Source of the DNA: Gammaproteobacteria bacterium
GTDB taxonomy: Bacteria > Pseudomonadota > Gammaproteobacteria > HK1
Direction: 5' to 3'
Length of the DNA stretch: 64,000 nucleotides
Assembly: GCA_012103455.1 (NCBI GenBank)
Contig: WLWT01000002.1
Span: forward strand, 992,001-1,056,000
Shown one piece after another: positions 7,381 through 17,142 of this stretch. The position numbers and the translations under genes are program-made. Numbering within the stretch: position 1 is the stretch's first letter; every line of letters begins with the position of its first letter. Below the pieces are notes generated by a model. It was not told the origin of the DNA and did not search any database. It saw nothing but the letters and a program-made list of their open reading frames with translations.

Positions 7381-9189
7381 CAACTGCCCGGCGAATTGCC
7401 GCGCTTCATCCGCTGCCGAACCGGCAATAGTGGAGGTGCCGCCCTCAGCCGAGGCATACACTTCGTTTTCGCATTGGCGCACCAGCTTGTCGTAGGCTGC
7501 GCGGTTGAACGGGAGTCCTGAGGGTGGCAAGAGTCTGAGCGCGTTCAGCAACTCGCTATGGGTCCGCGCACTGTTGATGGCGGCGCGTATTTTGCGCAGA
7601 TCAGCCGCCGCTTTGACAGCCGCCGGATCGCGCCGCTGGCGCCGGGACCAACCGGCGCTGGCTGCTGTCAACACGATGCCGAACGCATAGATGCCAACGA
7701 TGATCTGCTGATTGAAGATTGCTGGCGCGGGTGTGTCGAGAAGGCGCTCGAGGTTGGTTTCTATGGCCAGCTCTGCCCCGGCTAAGCCGGTACTGGCTAA
7801 TCCCTTGCTGGTCGATCCCGCCGCCGTATCGGCAGCGGGCGCTTTGGCTTTTGTGGGGCCGGCTTGTGCGGGTTTCACTGCTGCCGCGGTGCTCTCCACA
7901 TCCTCGGCGGAGACGATATTGGCAGGTTTTACCGACAACGCCACCGGCTTGGATGCCGCTTTTTCAAAACGCTCCGAGTCCGGGCTAAACCAACTGACGC
8001 TTAACGGCGGGATCTCCTGTACAGCGGCGTGCTCGGCCCGTATTTCGAAGGTGAAGTGTTTGGCGTTGCCTGCAACCTTGCCGGTCACGGGCCCTGCGGG
8101 TGTGCGGAAGTCCGGCGCGGGCAGACCTAGAGCAGCGAACGGTGGCAGGGTGAGCGCGCCCGTTTGGGTATCGCCGCTCAGGGTGACGGTCAATTCGATC
8201 GGATCACCTACCTGCACTACTGTGTGGGCGGCGCTCACAGCAATGGTGATGCCGCGCCCCACCACCCCGGCGAAGTTAGCAGGGCGCGCCGTTCGAGGGG
8301 TGCCGCGAATGATGAGGGTACGCGCCTTGCCCACCGCGCGTTGTAACCGCCTCACCGCAGGGCGCGAGAAGAAGCCGCCGCTGGAGTACACCTCTTTGAC
8401 GGTGACCGAACTCGGTGCAACGCTAACTTCTCCCATGCGGATGGGTATCATCTTGCGCCGCATGGACACGAGCCGGCCCTCTTTGCCGCGACGTCCCGCG
8501 GAGCGGATGGTGACCGGTAATTGGAGAGGATTAGCCCCGGTATGAATATCCACTACAGTGCTGGCGCCGGGAATGTCCACTTCCTCGAAGCGGAAAAAAT
8601 CGGTTTGGCCAAACAGTGGCACGCTGATGTCATAGCCCCCTTGCCTGGCGGCCAATTCATCGCTTAACCACCATTGAACTGCGACCTCCACGGGTTGATG
8701 CAACCAGAGCTTGCCTGGCGGCAACACCAGGCGGATCGCCTGCTCGTCGGTCGCCGCGAGCTGGCCCACGGCGATGGACAATGGACGGGTGGCAGCGCTT
8801 TTACCGTTTTGCGTGACTTTGAATGCACCCAGGCGAAAGCGGCCTTGGGCGGGCGCCGTGGCGCGGTAACGGAAGACGTAGTTGGTGGTACTCCATTGGT
8901 TGATCCGTCCGTTGATGATCTCGACCCGGCTGGAGTGATTTTGATTGGCGCCCACGAACTCCAGTTCGAGTTGACTATCCTCGGGTACGGTGATCTCGGG
9001 TTGCGGTTCGTTGTCGAAGTCTTCTGTGACGACCTGCACGACAAACGGCACGCCCGCGTAGAGCGGGCCGTCGCCGACTTGCACCGTCGCCCGGGGCGCG
9101 CCGAGCGCGGCGCCGCAAAAAGCCAATAACAACAAACCGTAGAGGATGCCTTGCAGGGTGCGGAGCGGTAACGCAACGGCGTTCACCAA
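7372..9189 (-). CDS. batD: BatD, oxygen tolerance protein
   Basis: The 605-residue protein starts with a signal peptide (LLLAFCGAALGAPR) and contains repeated beta-sandwich domains of the BatD family (ATVQVGDGPLYAGVPFVVQV; later ISVSAAHTVVQVGDPIELTV-like blocks). It ends with a membrane helix near 490-515 and a cytoplasmic helical tail. It overlaps the preceding batB/C gene by seven bases, which suggests coupled translation. Known family knowledge places BatD as a periplasmic, membrane-anchored partner of the von Willebrand proteins BatA and BatB. Confidence 0.85.
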   Translation of the reverse strand: MVNAVALPLRTLQGILYGLLLLAFCGAALGAPRATVQVGDGPLYAGVPFVVQVVTEDFDNEPQPEITVPEDSQLELEFVGANQNHSSRVEIINGRINQWSTTNYVFRYRATAPAQGRFRLGAFKVTQNGKSAATRPLSIAVGQLAATDEQAIRLVLPPGKLWLHQPVEVAVQWWLSDELAARQGGYDISVPLFGQTDFFRFEEVDIPGASTVVDIHTGANPLQLPVTIRSAGRRGKEGRLVSMRRKMIPIRMGEVSVAPSSVTVKEVYSSGGFFSRPAVRRLQRAVGKARTLIIRGTPRTARPANFAGVVGRGITIAVSAAHTVVQVGDPIELTVTLSGDTQTGALTLPPFAALGLPAPDFRTPAGPVTGKVAGNAKHFTFEIRAEHAAVQEIPPLSVSWFSPDSERFEKAASKPVALSVKPANIVSAEDVESTAAAVKPAQAGPTKAKAPAADTAAGSTSKGLASTGLAGAELAIETNLERLLDTPAPAIFNQQIIVGIYAFGIVLTAASAGWSRRQRRDPAAVKAAADLRKIRAAINSARTHSELLNALRLLPPSGLPFNRAAYDKLVRQCENEVYASAEGGTSTIAGSAADEARQFAGQLGQ

Positions 9190-12100
9190 TCTTTCTCCAC
9201 TACCTCGCCCCGGCCGCGTTGCTGGTTGCGGGTTTCACGCCGCTGCGCTTCCCGGTCGCGCACCCCCTGCAGCATTCGCGCCATGGCTTCATCGGCGTTG
9301 TTTTGCTGCTCGTCTTGTTGGTCTTCCCGTTCTGCGCTTTGCTCTTGTGGCGGGTCTTGTGCTTGTTGCTGCTGCTCATTTTGTTGCCGTGGCGGCTGCA
9401 GCAAGACGATGGCTTCGGCGAGTTTAGCCAGGGCCTCGTCTTGTTCCTCGCGAACGGTTTGCATGGCACTGGCTAAGGTCTGCGCTACCAAGGCCTGGCC
9501 GGAGCTACGCATAAGATCGCCCGCGTTTTTGACCAATTCACCGGCTTGCGCCAGTTGCTCCGCGGAGGGGCCCGTGGGTTGGGGGGCTTGACCACCTTGA
9601 GTTTGACTACCTGGGGCTTGACCACCTTGAGGCTGCGGCACGGGGTGCGCTTTGGCCTGCTCGCTGAGCGCTTGGGCGATGGCCGCTGCGCGTTCAGCGT
9701 TACCGCTTTGCCGTATACCTAGCGGGCCGGCCCGCGCTTTGACTTCGTCTTCGCTCAGCGATGTCAATAGCCCCGCCAAGGTAGTTGTGTCGTCGTTGAT
9801 GCGCTGTTGATCGCCCGCCGTCTCTTGCAAATGCTCTATCAGATTGAAGAAGTGCCGCCGCAGGGCTTTGAGAGCTGCTATGGACTGCGCCAGGGCCGGC
9901 TCGGCTGCGGTGCGCGCCGGCTCGGTACCGTCGAAAGCGGCCAGCGGGGCGGTGGCCCGGTGCATGGCTTGCTGGGTTTTTACCCATTGTTCGTAGCCGC
10001 GCTCGAAGTGTTCTTTCGGTGGTGGTGGCGGTGCAGGATTTTGCTCTGTGGAAGTCGCCGTCATCGCCTCCGAGATCAACGCCCCTACCCGGATCATGCG
10101 CTCTATATTCTGGCCGTGGGTGGCTGTTAATATCGCTTGCCTGGTGTCCGCCGGGGCTGGATGCTCCGGGGCCAACAGGGCTGGCAGTCGATTCTGCGCG
10201 GTATAGACGAGTTCCACCAACCGGCGCAGATCCAAAAACAGCTCCCTGGCCATACCAAGAGACTTGAGGGCCGCCTCCTGCGCCTCGGCGGCCTGCTCCA
10301 TGGCGCCGCCATGGGCATGGGTTTTGGCTTTTTCGATCGCTTGTGCCGCCGCCGAAACGTGAGTAGAGGCTGCGCGGATGCTCTCGATCAGCGCGCGCGT
10401 GCGCTCGTCTTCGGGCTTAGGCGGGCTGCTTGCGTCAGCTTGTTGCTCGGGCAGCGCCTCGATTGATTCGAACTGCAACGCCAACTCATTCGCGCGTTCT
10501 TGCGTTGTCGCATGCAGATCATGGATGTAATCGCTGGATAACCACGCCGGTGTCCCGTCCGCCGCGCGCAGGGCGAGACCGGTCATCTGCCGTAATTCAT
10601 CGACATTGCCCAAAACCGCATCGAGGCGTTCGATCGGGCTGCGCAGTTGATCGCGGCTTCGCTGTAGCGCGGCCAGTGCCTTGGCCGCGCGCCTGAAAGC
10701 ACCGCTGCCCTGGGCCCGGCGCAGGCGGGCGCGGCTTTGCATCATGCGCTGCGCCGCGCTTTGCAGGTGGGGTATGGCTGCATCCAGGACCGCTTTGCGC
10801 AAGGCTTTTTCGCCGTCCGCTTCGGCCTCTTGCTCGAGGACTTTGGCGCGGGCTTGGGCTTGGTCGCGCAACTGCGTGGTTTCACCCACCAGGCCGATGG
10901 CTTGTAGCGCGGCTTGCCGGTACCGATCGCGAAGAGCCTTGGCGGCGTGGGTGGCGTTGGCTTCGGCTGAAGCGCTGATGCCGGCAAGAGCAGCGACAAA
11001 AGCGCGCTGCCTTACGATCAGTGCATCGAGCAGTTGCTCGATGGTGGTGTCATCCTCGGCCGCTAGCTGATCGGCCAATTGGAGTGCGCGGCGCAGGGTT
11101 AATTCCAAGTTTTGGCGCGGTTGAGGATCCTCGGGCCGCAGCCGCGTCGCCTCGCTGAACCAACGCGCCGCCTCATGTAGCTGATCGAGTGCCTCTTGCG
11201 GAGCGCTTGCCAGACGATCGTCGGCCTTGCGGATGGCTACCCAGCCTAGGTTGAACGTGGCGGAATAACGCACTTCAGCGTCTTCGCGGGCGCTGCTGCG
11301 GGCGTGTTCCAGCAATTCGGCGGCCCGGTTCAACTGCCCCGCGCCGAGGGCTTCGAGGCCGGTGTTGTATGCGGTTCTGGGCGTTGCGGGAAGGGCTTCT
11401 TGGGCGGGTGCTTCCTCAGTGGCGGTGGTATCGGCTGGGGGCGGCGCCGGTGTTGTGCTTGGCGGTGTTGTGCTCGCCGGTGTTGTGCTTGGAGCCGTAG
11501 TTGGCGGTGCGGGTGGCGCCGTGGTCTGTTGCGCGTGCAACGGCTGCGGCGCTACCGCTGCCAACAGCGCTGCCAGCAAGGCCATCAACAGGGCCACCGT
11601 GGCGCCCGCCGCCGTGGTTCTTTGCGCGCTATTACTGAAGCCACCCCGCCGGTTGAGCGTCAGGGCCAACATGAGCAATACGATGGCCGCGGCCGCTGGC
11701 CATCGATAGATATCGCGCCGCACAATGCGCTCGCGGCTGTCCAGATCCCCGCGGGTCAATGGCGCGATATGCCGCTCGAATATAGCCTCCAGATCGAGCA
11801 GGCCCGTTCCCGCCGGGATATAAGCCCCTTCGGTAGTACTGGCCAGATCGCGTAACAGATCCCCGTCCAGACGTGATATCACCGCTTGTCCCGAGGCATC
11901 GGTTAGCGGTGTGCGGGCACCGGTTTTGGCCTCGGTGACGACGATGCGCGAGCCGGCTTCGTCACCAAAGCCGATGGCCAGGATACGCACGCCTCGTTGG
12001 GCGGCGGCCTTGGCCGCCTCGCGCGGAAAGGAGTCGTGATCCTCGCCATCGGTGATCAGAATAATGGAGCGGGCCGCCCGGCCAGTGGTGCCGAACCCGG

Positions 12101-12662
12101 CCAGCGCTTTGCGGATCGGCTCTTCCAAGCGGGTGCCGCCGCGCCCCACCGAGTTGGCGGTGGCATCCTTGAGTGCCACGCGAATGAAGTTGAAATCCGG
12201 CGTCAGCGGCGATAACACGCTGGCGCGGCCAGCGAAGGCGATGAGCCCCACCTGATCGCCGTCCAGTAAGGTGAGCAGATCACGGAGCTCGCTCTTGGCC
12301 CGCGCCAGGCGGTTGGGGATCACATCCTCGGCCAGCATCGAGCGGGACACATCAAGAGCAATCATGATCTCCGCGCCGGCCCGCGAGGAAGTCACGGTGG
12401 TCACGCCCCACTGCGGGCGCATCAGGGCGAGCACCATGGCGATGCCGGCCAATGCCAATAACCCGATGCGCAGCCGCCGCTTAGCCCGTGCTGGCCGCTC
12501 CACCAGCCGCGTTTGCATGACGCCGTCCAAGAACAGATTGAGCGCGCTCGAGCGGCGTCCGTCCAACCAAATCAGGCCGATGGCCGCGGCGCTAACCAGC
12601 CAAAGCCCATGGGCGAAGGCCGGTTGCGCGAAGCGGAAGCTGGCGCTGGCGAGTTCGTTCAT
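9183..12662 (-). CDS. batB: BatB-BatC fusion: VWA domain plus TPR and long coiled coil
   Basis: This 1,159-residue protein joins two parts normally separate. Residues 1-340 are BatB: two N-terminal membrane helices, a von Willebrand A domain with the MIDAS motif DVSRS (104-108) and a helix at about 320-338. A second hydrophobic, signal-peptide-like stretch (AALLAAVAPQPLHAQ) follows near 355-385. Then come a Pro/Thr linker, TPR helices (about 430-540), several hundred residues of charged alpha-helix and a Gln-rich tail ending VVEKDW, as in BatC. The VWA domain should sit at the membrane, with the long helical part in the periplasm. It overlaps batA by four bases and batD by seven. Confidence 0.85.
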   Translation of the reverse strand: MNELASASFRFAQPAFAHGLWLVSAAAIGLIWLDGRRSSALNLFLDGVMQTRLVERPARAKRRLRIGLLALAGIAMVLALMRPQWGVTTVTSSRAGAEIMIALDVSRSMLAEDVIPNRLARAKSELRDLLTLLDGDQVGLIAFAGRASVLSPLTPDFNFIRVALKDATANSVGRGGTRLEEPIRKALAGFGTTGRAARSIILITDGEDHDSFPREAAKAAAQRGVRILAIGFGDEAGSRIVVTEAKTGARTPLTDASGQAVISRLDGDLLRDLASTTEGAYIPAGTGLLDLEAIFERHIAPLTRGDLDSRERIVRRDIYRWPAAAAIVLLMLALTLNRRGGFSNSAQRTTAAGATVALLMALLAALLAAVAPQPLHAQQTTAPPAPPTTAPSTTPASTTPPSTTPAPPPADTTATEEAPAQEALPATPRTAYNTGLEALGAGQLNRAAELLEHARSSAREDAEVRYSATFNLGWVAIRKADDRLASAPQEALDQLHEAARWFSEATRLRPEDPQPRQNLELTLRRALQLADQLAAEDDTTIEQLLDALIVRQRAFVAALAGISASAEANATHAAKALRDRYRQAALQAIGLVGETTQLRDQAQARAKVLEQEAEADGEKALRKAVLDAAIPHLQSAAQRMMQSRARLRRAQGSGAFRRAAKALAALQRSRDQLRSPIERLDAVLGNVDELRQMTGLALRAADGTPAWLSSDYIHDLHATTQERANELALQFESIEALPEQQADASSPPKPEDERTRALIESIRAASTHVSAAAQAIEKAKTHAHGGAMEQAAEAQEAALKSLGMARELFLDLRRLVELVYTAQNRLPALLAPEHPAPADTRQAILTATHGQNIERMIRVGALISEAMTATSTEQNPAPPPPPKEHFERGYEQWVKTQQAMHRATAPLAAFDGTEPARTAAEPALAQSIAALKALRRHFFNLIEHLQETAGDQQRINDDTTTLAGLLTSLSEDEVKARAGPLGIRQSGNAERAAAIAQALSEQAKAHPVPQPQGGQAPGSQTQGGQAPQPTGPSAEQLAQAGELVKNAGDLMRSSGQALVAQTLASAMQTVREEQDEALAKLAEAIVLLQPPRQQNEQQQQAQDPPQEQSAEREDQQDEQQNNADEAMARMLQGVRDREAQRRETRNQQRGRGEVVEKDW

Positions 12663-13687
12663 GGCAGCCGCCGCAACACCGTGTGGGCGGTGAATTCAGC
12701 CGCCGCCAGTAAGCCCAAGGCGAGCATGATGAACAGGGCGAAGTGCTCGTGATACTCGACGTAGCGAAGCTCGGTAATCTCGGTTTTCTCCAGCGCATCG
12801 ATCTGCGCGTAGCTTGCCCGCACGCCTTGCGCGTCGCGCGCGTGAAAATAACGCCCGCCCGTGCGTTGGGCGATTTGCTCGATCGCGGCCTCGTCGATCT
12901 GCACCCGCTGCGGGCGCAGCCGCACCTGGCCGCTGCGGGTTGTGACCGGCATCGGCGCGATACCGTTGCTGCCGGCGCCGATGGTGTACACCTTGATGCC
13001 CAGGCTGGCGGCGAGTGCCGCGGCCTGGGCCGGTTCAATGGTGCCAGCGTTGTTCACGCCATCGCTAAGCAACACCACAACCTTGGATTGGGTGTCCGGA
13101 TCTTTTAAACGGGCCACCGCCAAGGCCAAGCCCTCGCCTATGGCCGTGCTCGCCTCCGACTGTTCTTGCGCCACCTCCACCTCGTCCAGCATCTGCATCA
13201 AGTTGCCGTGGTCCAGGGTGAGTGGCGACAGCCCATCGGCATAGGTGCCGAAGACGGCAAGACCGATGAGATCATCGGGCCGCCCGCCAGTGTGCTCGCC
13301 GCCCAGCACGAATTCACGCAGCACCGCTTTTACCGCGTCCAGCCGGCTGATGCTGTAATCCCCGGCGACGAAATCGCGTGCGTCCATCGAGCCGGAGCGG
13401 TCCACCACCAGCATGATGGCGATGCCTTCCCTGCGCTCGGTGGTGGTCGCATCCACCGTGCGCGGACCGGCGGCGGCGATGCCGAGGCTCACCACGGTCA
13501 GCGCCAGCAACAATGCCGGCAAGCGGTGCAGGCGTTCGCGCCAGCCCCGCGGCGCGCCCTGTACCAGGGATAGACTGGAATAGATGACAGTGCCGCCGGA
13601 GCGGGCTGATAAGTAATAAGCGATGGGCGCCAACCCTATCGCTAGCAACCACCAAGGGGCCGCCAATTCGAGATTGGTTTCAAGCAT
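12659..13687 (-). CDS. batA: BatA, von Willebrand A membrane protein
   Basis: The 342-residue protein has N-terminal membrane helices (about 10-27 and 56-75), a VWA domain with an intact MIDAS start DRSGS (96-100) and a C-terminal helix. This is the standard BatA architecture. MIDAS integrity implies metal-dependent protein binding. It overlaps both neighbours (eight bases with the upstream gene, four with batB/C), so the operon is tightly coupled. Confidence 0.9.
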   Translation of the reverse strand: MLETNLELAAPWWLLAIGLAPIAYYLSARSGGTVIYSSLSLVQGAPRGWRERLHRLPALLLALTVVSLGIAAAGPRTVDATTTERREGIAIMLVVDRSGSMDARDFVAGDYSISRLDAVKAVLREFVLGGEHTGGRPDDLIGLAVFGTYADGLSPLTLDHGNLMQMLDEVEVAQEQSEASTAIGEGLALAVARLKDPDTQSKVVVLLSDGVNNAGTIEPAQAAALAASLGIKVYTIGAGSNGIAPMPVTTRSGQVRLRPQRVQIDEAAIEQIAQRTGGRYFHARDAQGVRASYAQIDALEKTEITELRYVEYHEHFALFIMLALGLLAAAEFTAHTVLRRLP

Positions 13688-14693
13688 GGCCGCCCTCGCC
13701 CAAGGCCACTGGATCCGTCCGTGTATCGGTCAGAAATTGCCCTATGGCGCTCAGCGCAGTGGTTGCCACGTCCGCGCTCGGCACCAAGCCGGCGAACTTC
13801 ACCTGATCGGCGTTTTGCAGAAAATCGCTCAAGAAGCCACGGTGCGGCGCGCTTAGGTCGGGGGAGGCGGCCGCAGCGTCGAGAAACTCTTCGGTGGTGA
13901 GTTCCGGCGCGTGCAGGCCGAAACGTCCCTCCACATAGCGGCGCACGATGTCGGTCAGCTCGACGAAAAAAGCGTCCATCTGCTCGGGCGTCGCCAAAGC
14001 GTCCGCTGGCAAAGCCCGAAGATGGCTGAGGCGCCGCATCGCCACATCGTAAGGATCAGCCAACGGTGGCCGGCGCTGGCGGTAGCGCCACCAGACGGCG
14101 GCGGCCACCAGCGCGATGCAACCGATGGCCGCAATGGTGAGAAGCGCTGCTCTATCCGGGGTGATGGCCGGCACTTCGAGCAACTCGCCGCGCGGCGGAT
14201 GCAACTCGGCGGCGGCGCTATCGGGCACCACCGATGCAACGGTGAACGACAGCCGCTGCGTCAATAACTCGTAAGCGTCCTCGCCGTCCGGCGCCGGCCG
14301 CTGCCCTGGCCGTTGATCCACGAATTCGATCATGATGGCCGGCAAGTGCAATTCCCCGGAACGGTTTGGCTGCAACCGGTAGCGGTGGGTGGCGACGGTG
14401 GTACCGTCCGCGTCCACCCGTGTTTTTGGCGTGAAATCCAAAATGGGAAACTGATCGAGCGCCTGGCCGAACTCCGGCAGCAATAATTCCACCCCCGCTT
14501 GCGCCTTCACCTCGATGGTAAAATCAACGCTGTCGCCGATGCGTATCGTCTCTGGTTCCAGCTTGACCAGGGCTGTTACGGGACCGCGCGTGGTTTCCTG
14601 CTCCAGGGCCGCCACGGCTAGCGCCGGGCAGTGCCAAAGCACCCACAGCAGGGCAAAACATCCGAGCGGGCGCCGGCTACACAGCGCGTTCAT
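13680..14693 (-). CDS. BatD-like/DUF4381-type membrane protein of the bat operon
   Basis: The 337-residue protein has a signal peptide, an extracytoplasmic beta domain similar to BatD (IRIGDSVDFTIEVKAQAGVE), one membrane helix near 186-205 (LLTIAAIGCIALVAAAVWW) and a helical cytoplasmic domain that resembles DUF4381. It sits between DUF58 and batA, the usual place for this family. It overlaps the DUF58 gene by four bases. A specific function is not known. Confidence 0.75.
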   Translation of the reverse strand: MNALCSRRPLGCFALLWVLWHCPALAVAALEQETTRGPVTALVKLEPETIRIGDSVDFTIEVKAQAGVELLLPEFGQALDQFPILDFTPKTRVDADGTTVATHRYRLQPNRSGELHLPAIMIEFVDQRPGQRPAPDGEDAYELLTQRLSFTVASVVPDSAAAELHPPRGELLEVPAITPDRAALLTIAAIGCIALVAAAVWWRYRQRRPPLADPYDVAMRRLSHLRALPADALATPEQMDAFFVELTDIVRRYVEGRFGLHAPELTTEEFLDAAAASPDLSAPHRGFLSDFLQNADQVKFAGLVPSADVATTALSAIGQFLTDTRTDPVALGEGGHA

Positions 14694-15679
14694 CGGCGTG
14701 TCTTCGCCTCGCGCTGCTTGAAAAACCGTACCAGGGGTTCCACCACCGAAGCCGAGGCATCGATGTGGATGAGGTCTATGCCGCGCCGCTCTAGCCGCGT
14801 GCGCAGCGCCGCCACCCGGTCTTCGGCCCGCCGCTCCAGGGTTTGTCTGAACGCTCCGGAACTGGTGTCGTGAAGTTCGCTACGGCCCGTCTCGGCATCG
14901 GTCAACGACACCACCCCCACCCCGGGTATAGCCAGCTCGCGCGGATCGGTGATCAGTACGGCGACGATATCGTGGCGCCGGTTAGCGCGGCTAAGCGCCC
15001 CCTCGAAGCCGTCATCCAGGAAATCGCTTACCACGAAGCAAACGCTACGGCGTTTGTTGACCGACAGCACGAACTCCAAGGCGTTGGCGATGTCGGTGCC
15101 CTGCCGCGGTGGCCGCGGGCGCCGGCCCGGTAGCAGCGCCTGCAAGCGTTGACTGAAGCGTTGGCTAATAGGGATAGCCGGCGCGCCGGCGCCGGCGGCG
15201 TCATCGGCCCCGTCATCGGCACCGTGGGCCAACACCTCGCGCACCACCCGCAGGGCATGTTTTTGTCCTTTGCGTGGTGGGATGTACTGCTGCACCTGGC
15301 TGTGGAACAACACCAAACCGACCTTGTCATCGTTGCGGATAGCGGAAAAAGCCAGCAGCGCGCACAGTTCGGCGCTGGCTTCGCGCTTCGAGCGCCCGGC
15401 GGAACCGAAATCTTGCGAGGCCGAGATATCGGCCATCAACATCAGCGTAAGCTGGCGCTCCTCGACGTAGCGCTTCACGTAGGGGGAGCCGGCGCGGGCG
15501 GTTACATTCCAGTCGATGCAGCGTACGTCATCGCCTGGCTGATAAGGGCGCACCTCGTCGAACTCGATGCCCGCGCCGCGAAACACGCAGACGTACTCGC
15601 CGGCCAACACATCGGCCACATGCCGGCCTGTGCGCACTTGGATCTCTTTGACGCGGCGGATGATGTCGGCGGTCAGCAT
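14690..15679 (-). CDS. DUF58 domain protein
   Basis: The 329-residue cytoplasmic protein carries the DUF58 core motif (VRPYQPGDDVRCIDWNVTAR, about 43-62) followed by a VWA-like fold with MADISAS and VVSDFLDDG. DUF58 proteins pair with MoxR ATPases and are thought to be their substrates or adaptors. The gene follows moxR by 36 bases and overlaps the next gene by four. Confidence 0.9.
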   Translation of the reverse strand: MLTADIIRRVKEIQVRTGRHVADVLAGEYVCVFRGAGIEFDEVRPYQPGDDVRCIDWNVTARAGSPYVKRYVEERQLTLMLMADISASQDFGSAGRSKREASAELCALLAFSAIRNDDKVGLVLFHSQVQQYIPPRKGQKHALRVVREVLAHGADDGADDAAGAGAPAIPISQRFSQRLQALLPGRRPRPPRQGTDIANALEFVLSVNKRRSVCFVVSDFLDDGFEGALSRANRRHDIVAVLITDPRELAIPGVGVVSLTDAETGRSELHDTSSGAFRQTLERRAEDRVAALRTRLERRGIDLIHIDASASVVEPLVRFFKQREAKTRR

Positions 15680-15715
15680 GGTATTGCGCTAACAGATGGC
15701 TTGGTGAGCGCGGAC

Positions 15716-16705
15716 TTAAGGCACCAACACCTTATCCAAAATGCGCCGTATCACATCGTCGGCGCTGAGTCCCTCCGCCTCCGCTTCGTAGCTGAGCGCG
15801 ATGCGGTGTCTTAGCACATCGGGTGCCAACGACTTGGCATCGTGGGGCGTGACATAAGAGCGCCCTTGCAGATAAGCATTGGCGCGCGCCGCGTGCATCA
15901 GCCAAATCGCCGCCCGTGGGCTGGCGCCCGTGTCGATGAGGCCGGCAATGGACTCGTTACCTTCCGTATCCCCCGAGGCACCGGGACGGGTGGCGCGAAC
16001 CACATCGACGATGTAGTCGCGCACCTTCTCATCGGCGAACACCTCGGCCACCTGCCCGCGGGCCTTGACGACGGCTGCCGGTGTAGTGACCTGCCGCACC
16101 TGCGGTTGCGCGCGGCCACTGGCCATGCGCTCCACGATGCGCCGCTCCTCGTCCTTGGACGGATAACCGATGGTGACTTTCATCATGAAGCGGTCCACTT
16201 GGGCTTCCGGCAGCGGATAGGTGCCTTCTTGCTCAATGGGGTTTTGCGTGGCCAGCACCAGGAACGGCTCATCCATCTTGAACGACTCGCCGCCAATGGT
16301 GACCTGCCGTTCCTCCATCACTTCCAACAGGGCCGCTTGCACCTTGGCCGGCGCCCGGTTGATCTCATCGGCCAGGACCAAGTTGGAGAATACCGGTCCT
16401 TTACGCACACTGTAGGTGCCGTCCGCCGGGTTGAAAACCTCAGTGCCCACCACGTCGGCCGGCAACATATCCGGGGTGAATTGAATGCGGCTGAAGCCGG
16501 TGTCTATGGCCCCTGCCAAGGTGCGCACGGCCAGGGTCTTGGCCAGGCCGGGTAAACCTTCTAGCAGCACATGCCCGCCGCACAAAAGCCCGATGAGCAA
16601 CCGCGTCACCATGGCTTCTTGTCCCACCAAAACCTTAGCGATCTCGTCGGATAAATCGACGCTGATGCGTTGGTTTACATGCTCTGCTGATTGCTGCTCA
16701 CTCAT
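15716..16705 (-). CDS. moxR: MoxR-family AAA+ ATPase
   Basis: The 329-residue protein has a MoxR-type Walker A (EGLPGLAKT), Walker B (LVLADEINRAPAK), sensor 1 (LVLATQNPIEQEGTYPLPEA) and the C-terminal lid with RAAIWLMHAARA. MoxR ATPases are chaperone-like and act on VWA proteins for metal insertion or complex assembly. It is the first gene of the seven-gene bat operon, so its upstream region (16706-16740) should hold the promoter, though no clear box is seen. Confidence 0.92.
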   Translation of the reverse strand: MSEQQSAEHVNQRISVDLSDEIAKVLVGQEAMVTRLLIGLLCGGHVLLEGLPGLAKTLAVRTLAGAIDTGFSRIQFTPDMLPADVVGTEVFNPADGTYSVRKGPVFSNLVLADEINRAPAKVQAALLEVMEERQVTIGGESFKMDEPFLVLATQNPIEQEGTYPLPEAQVDRFMMKVTIGYPSKDEERRIVERMASGRAQPQVRQVTTPAAVVKARGQVAEVFADEKVRDYIVDVVRATRPGASGDTEGNESIAGLIDTGASPRAAIWLMHAARANAYLQGRSYVTPHDAKSLAPDVLRHRIALSYEAEAEGLSADDVIRRILDKVLVP

Positions 16706-16884
16706 GGCCCATTCAATCTCATTGCCAACGCGGATTCTTCAAGGCGCCCCGCAAACCGGTTCTCAAGTAGGGTCGAGCCATCCCGACTTCAACGGCTTGA
16801 CGCACTCGAAGCGGCAAGCCGAAGACACGAGGCGGCGAGCACGAGCGCCGGGCGAGGAAGGCGTGATGTCCTAGCCTCGCGCAG

Positions 16885-17080
16885 GCGCTGATCTGACCTC
16901 GATCCACCCACCTCCCCAACCTGCGAAGAGCAAGCGTCAAGTTGGCCGACAGCCAATGTACTCATTCGCCATAAGCGCCTGCCCGATGCTACCGGGGCCG
17001 CCAACCACGGTGGCAATGCCCGCATGCCGAAACAGACCCGCTGCCGTAGTGAACCGGGCTCGAAGCAACAGCAAACACTG
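16885..17080 (-). pseudogene. C-terminal remnant of an ArgE-type M20 deacetylase
   Basis: On the minus strand a frame reads ARFTTAAGLFRHAGIATVVG, continuing GGPGSIGQA and NEYI. This is the C-terminal signature of acetylornithine deacetylase-like M20 enzymes, where GPGxxxQAH carries a zinc histidine. The histidine codon is lost (CTT), and a frameshift moves the final QLDACSS block to another frame. No other part of the gene is present. The rest of 16706-17142 shows nothing else. Confidence 0.55.
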
Positions 17081-17142
17081 TAGGAAACGCAATCAGCCGC
17101 TGCCGGCGGGCTACCGCTGCCTCCAGCATCCGGCGTGCCGGA

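Noticed and set aside
7505..8545. Long plus-strand frames opposite batD, batB/C and moxR
   Set aside because: They are antisense shadows of GC-rich coding sequence, with Arg/Ala-rich translations and no motifs.
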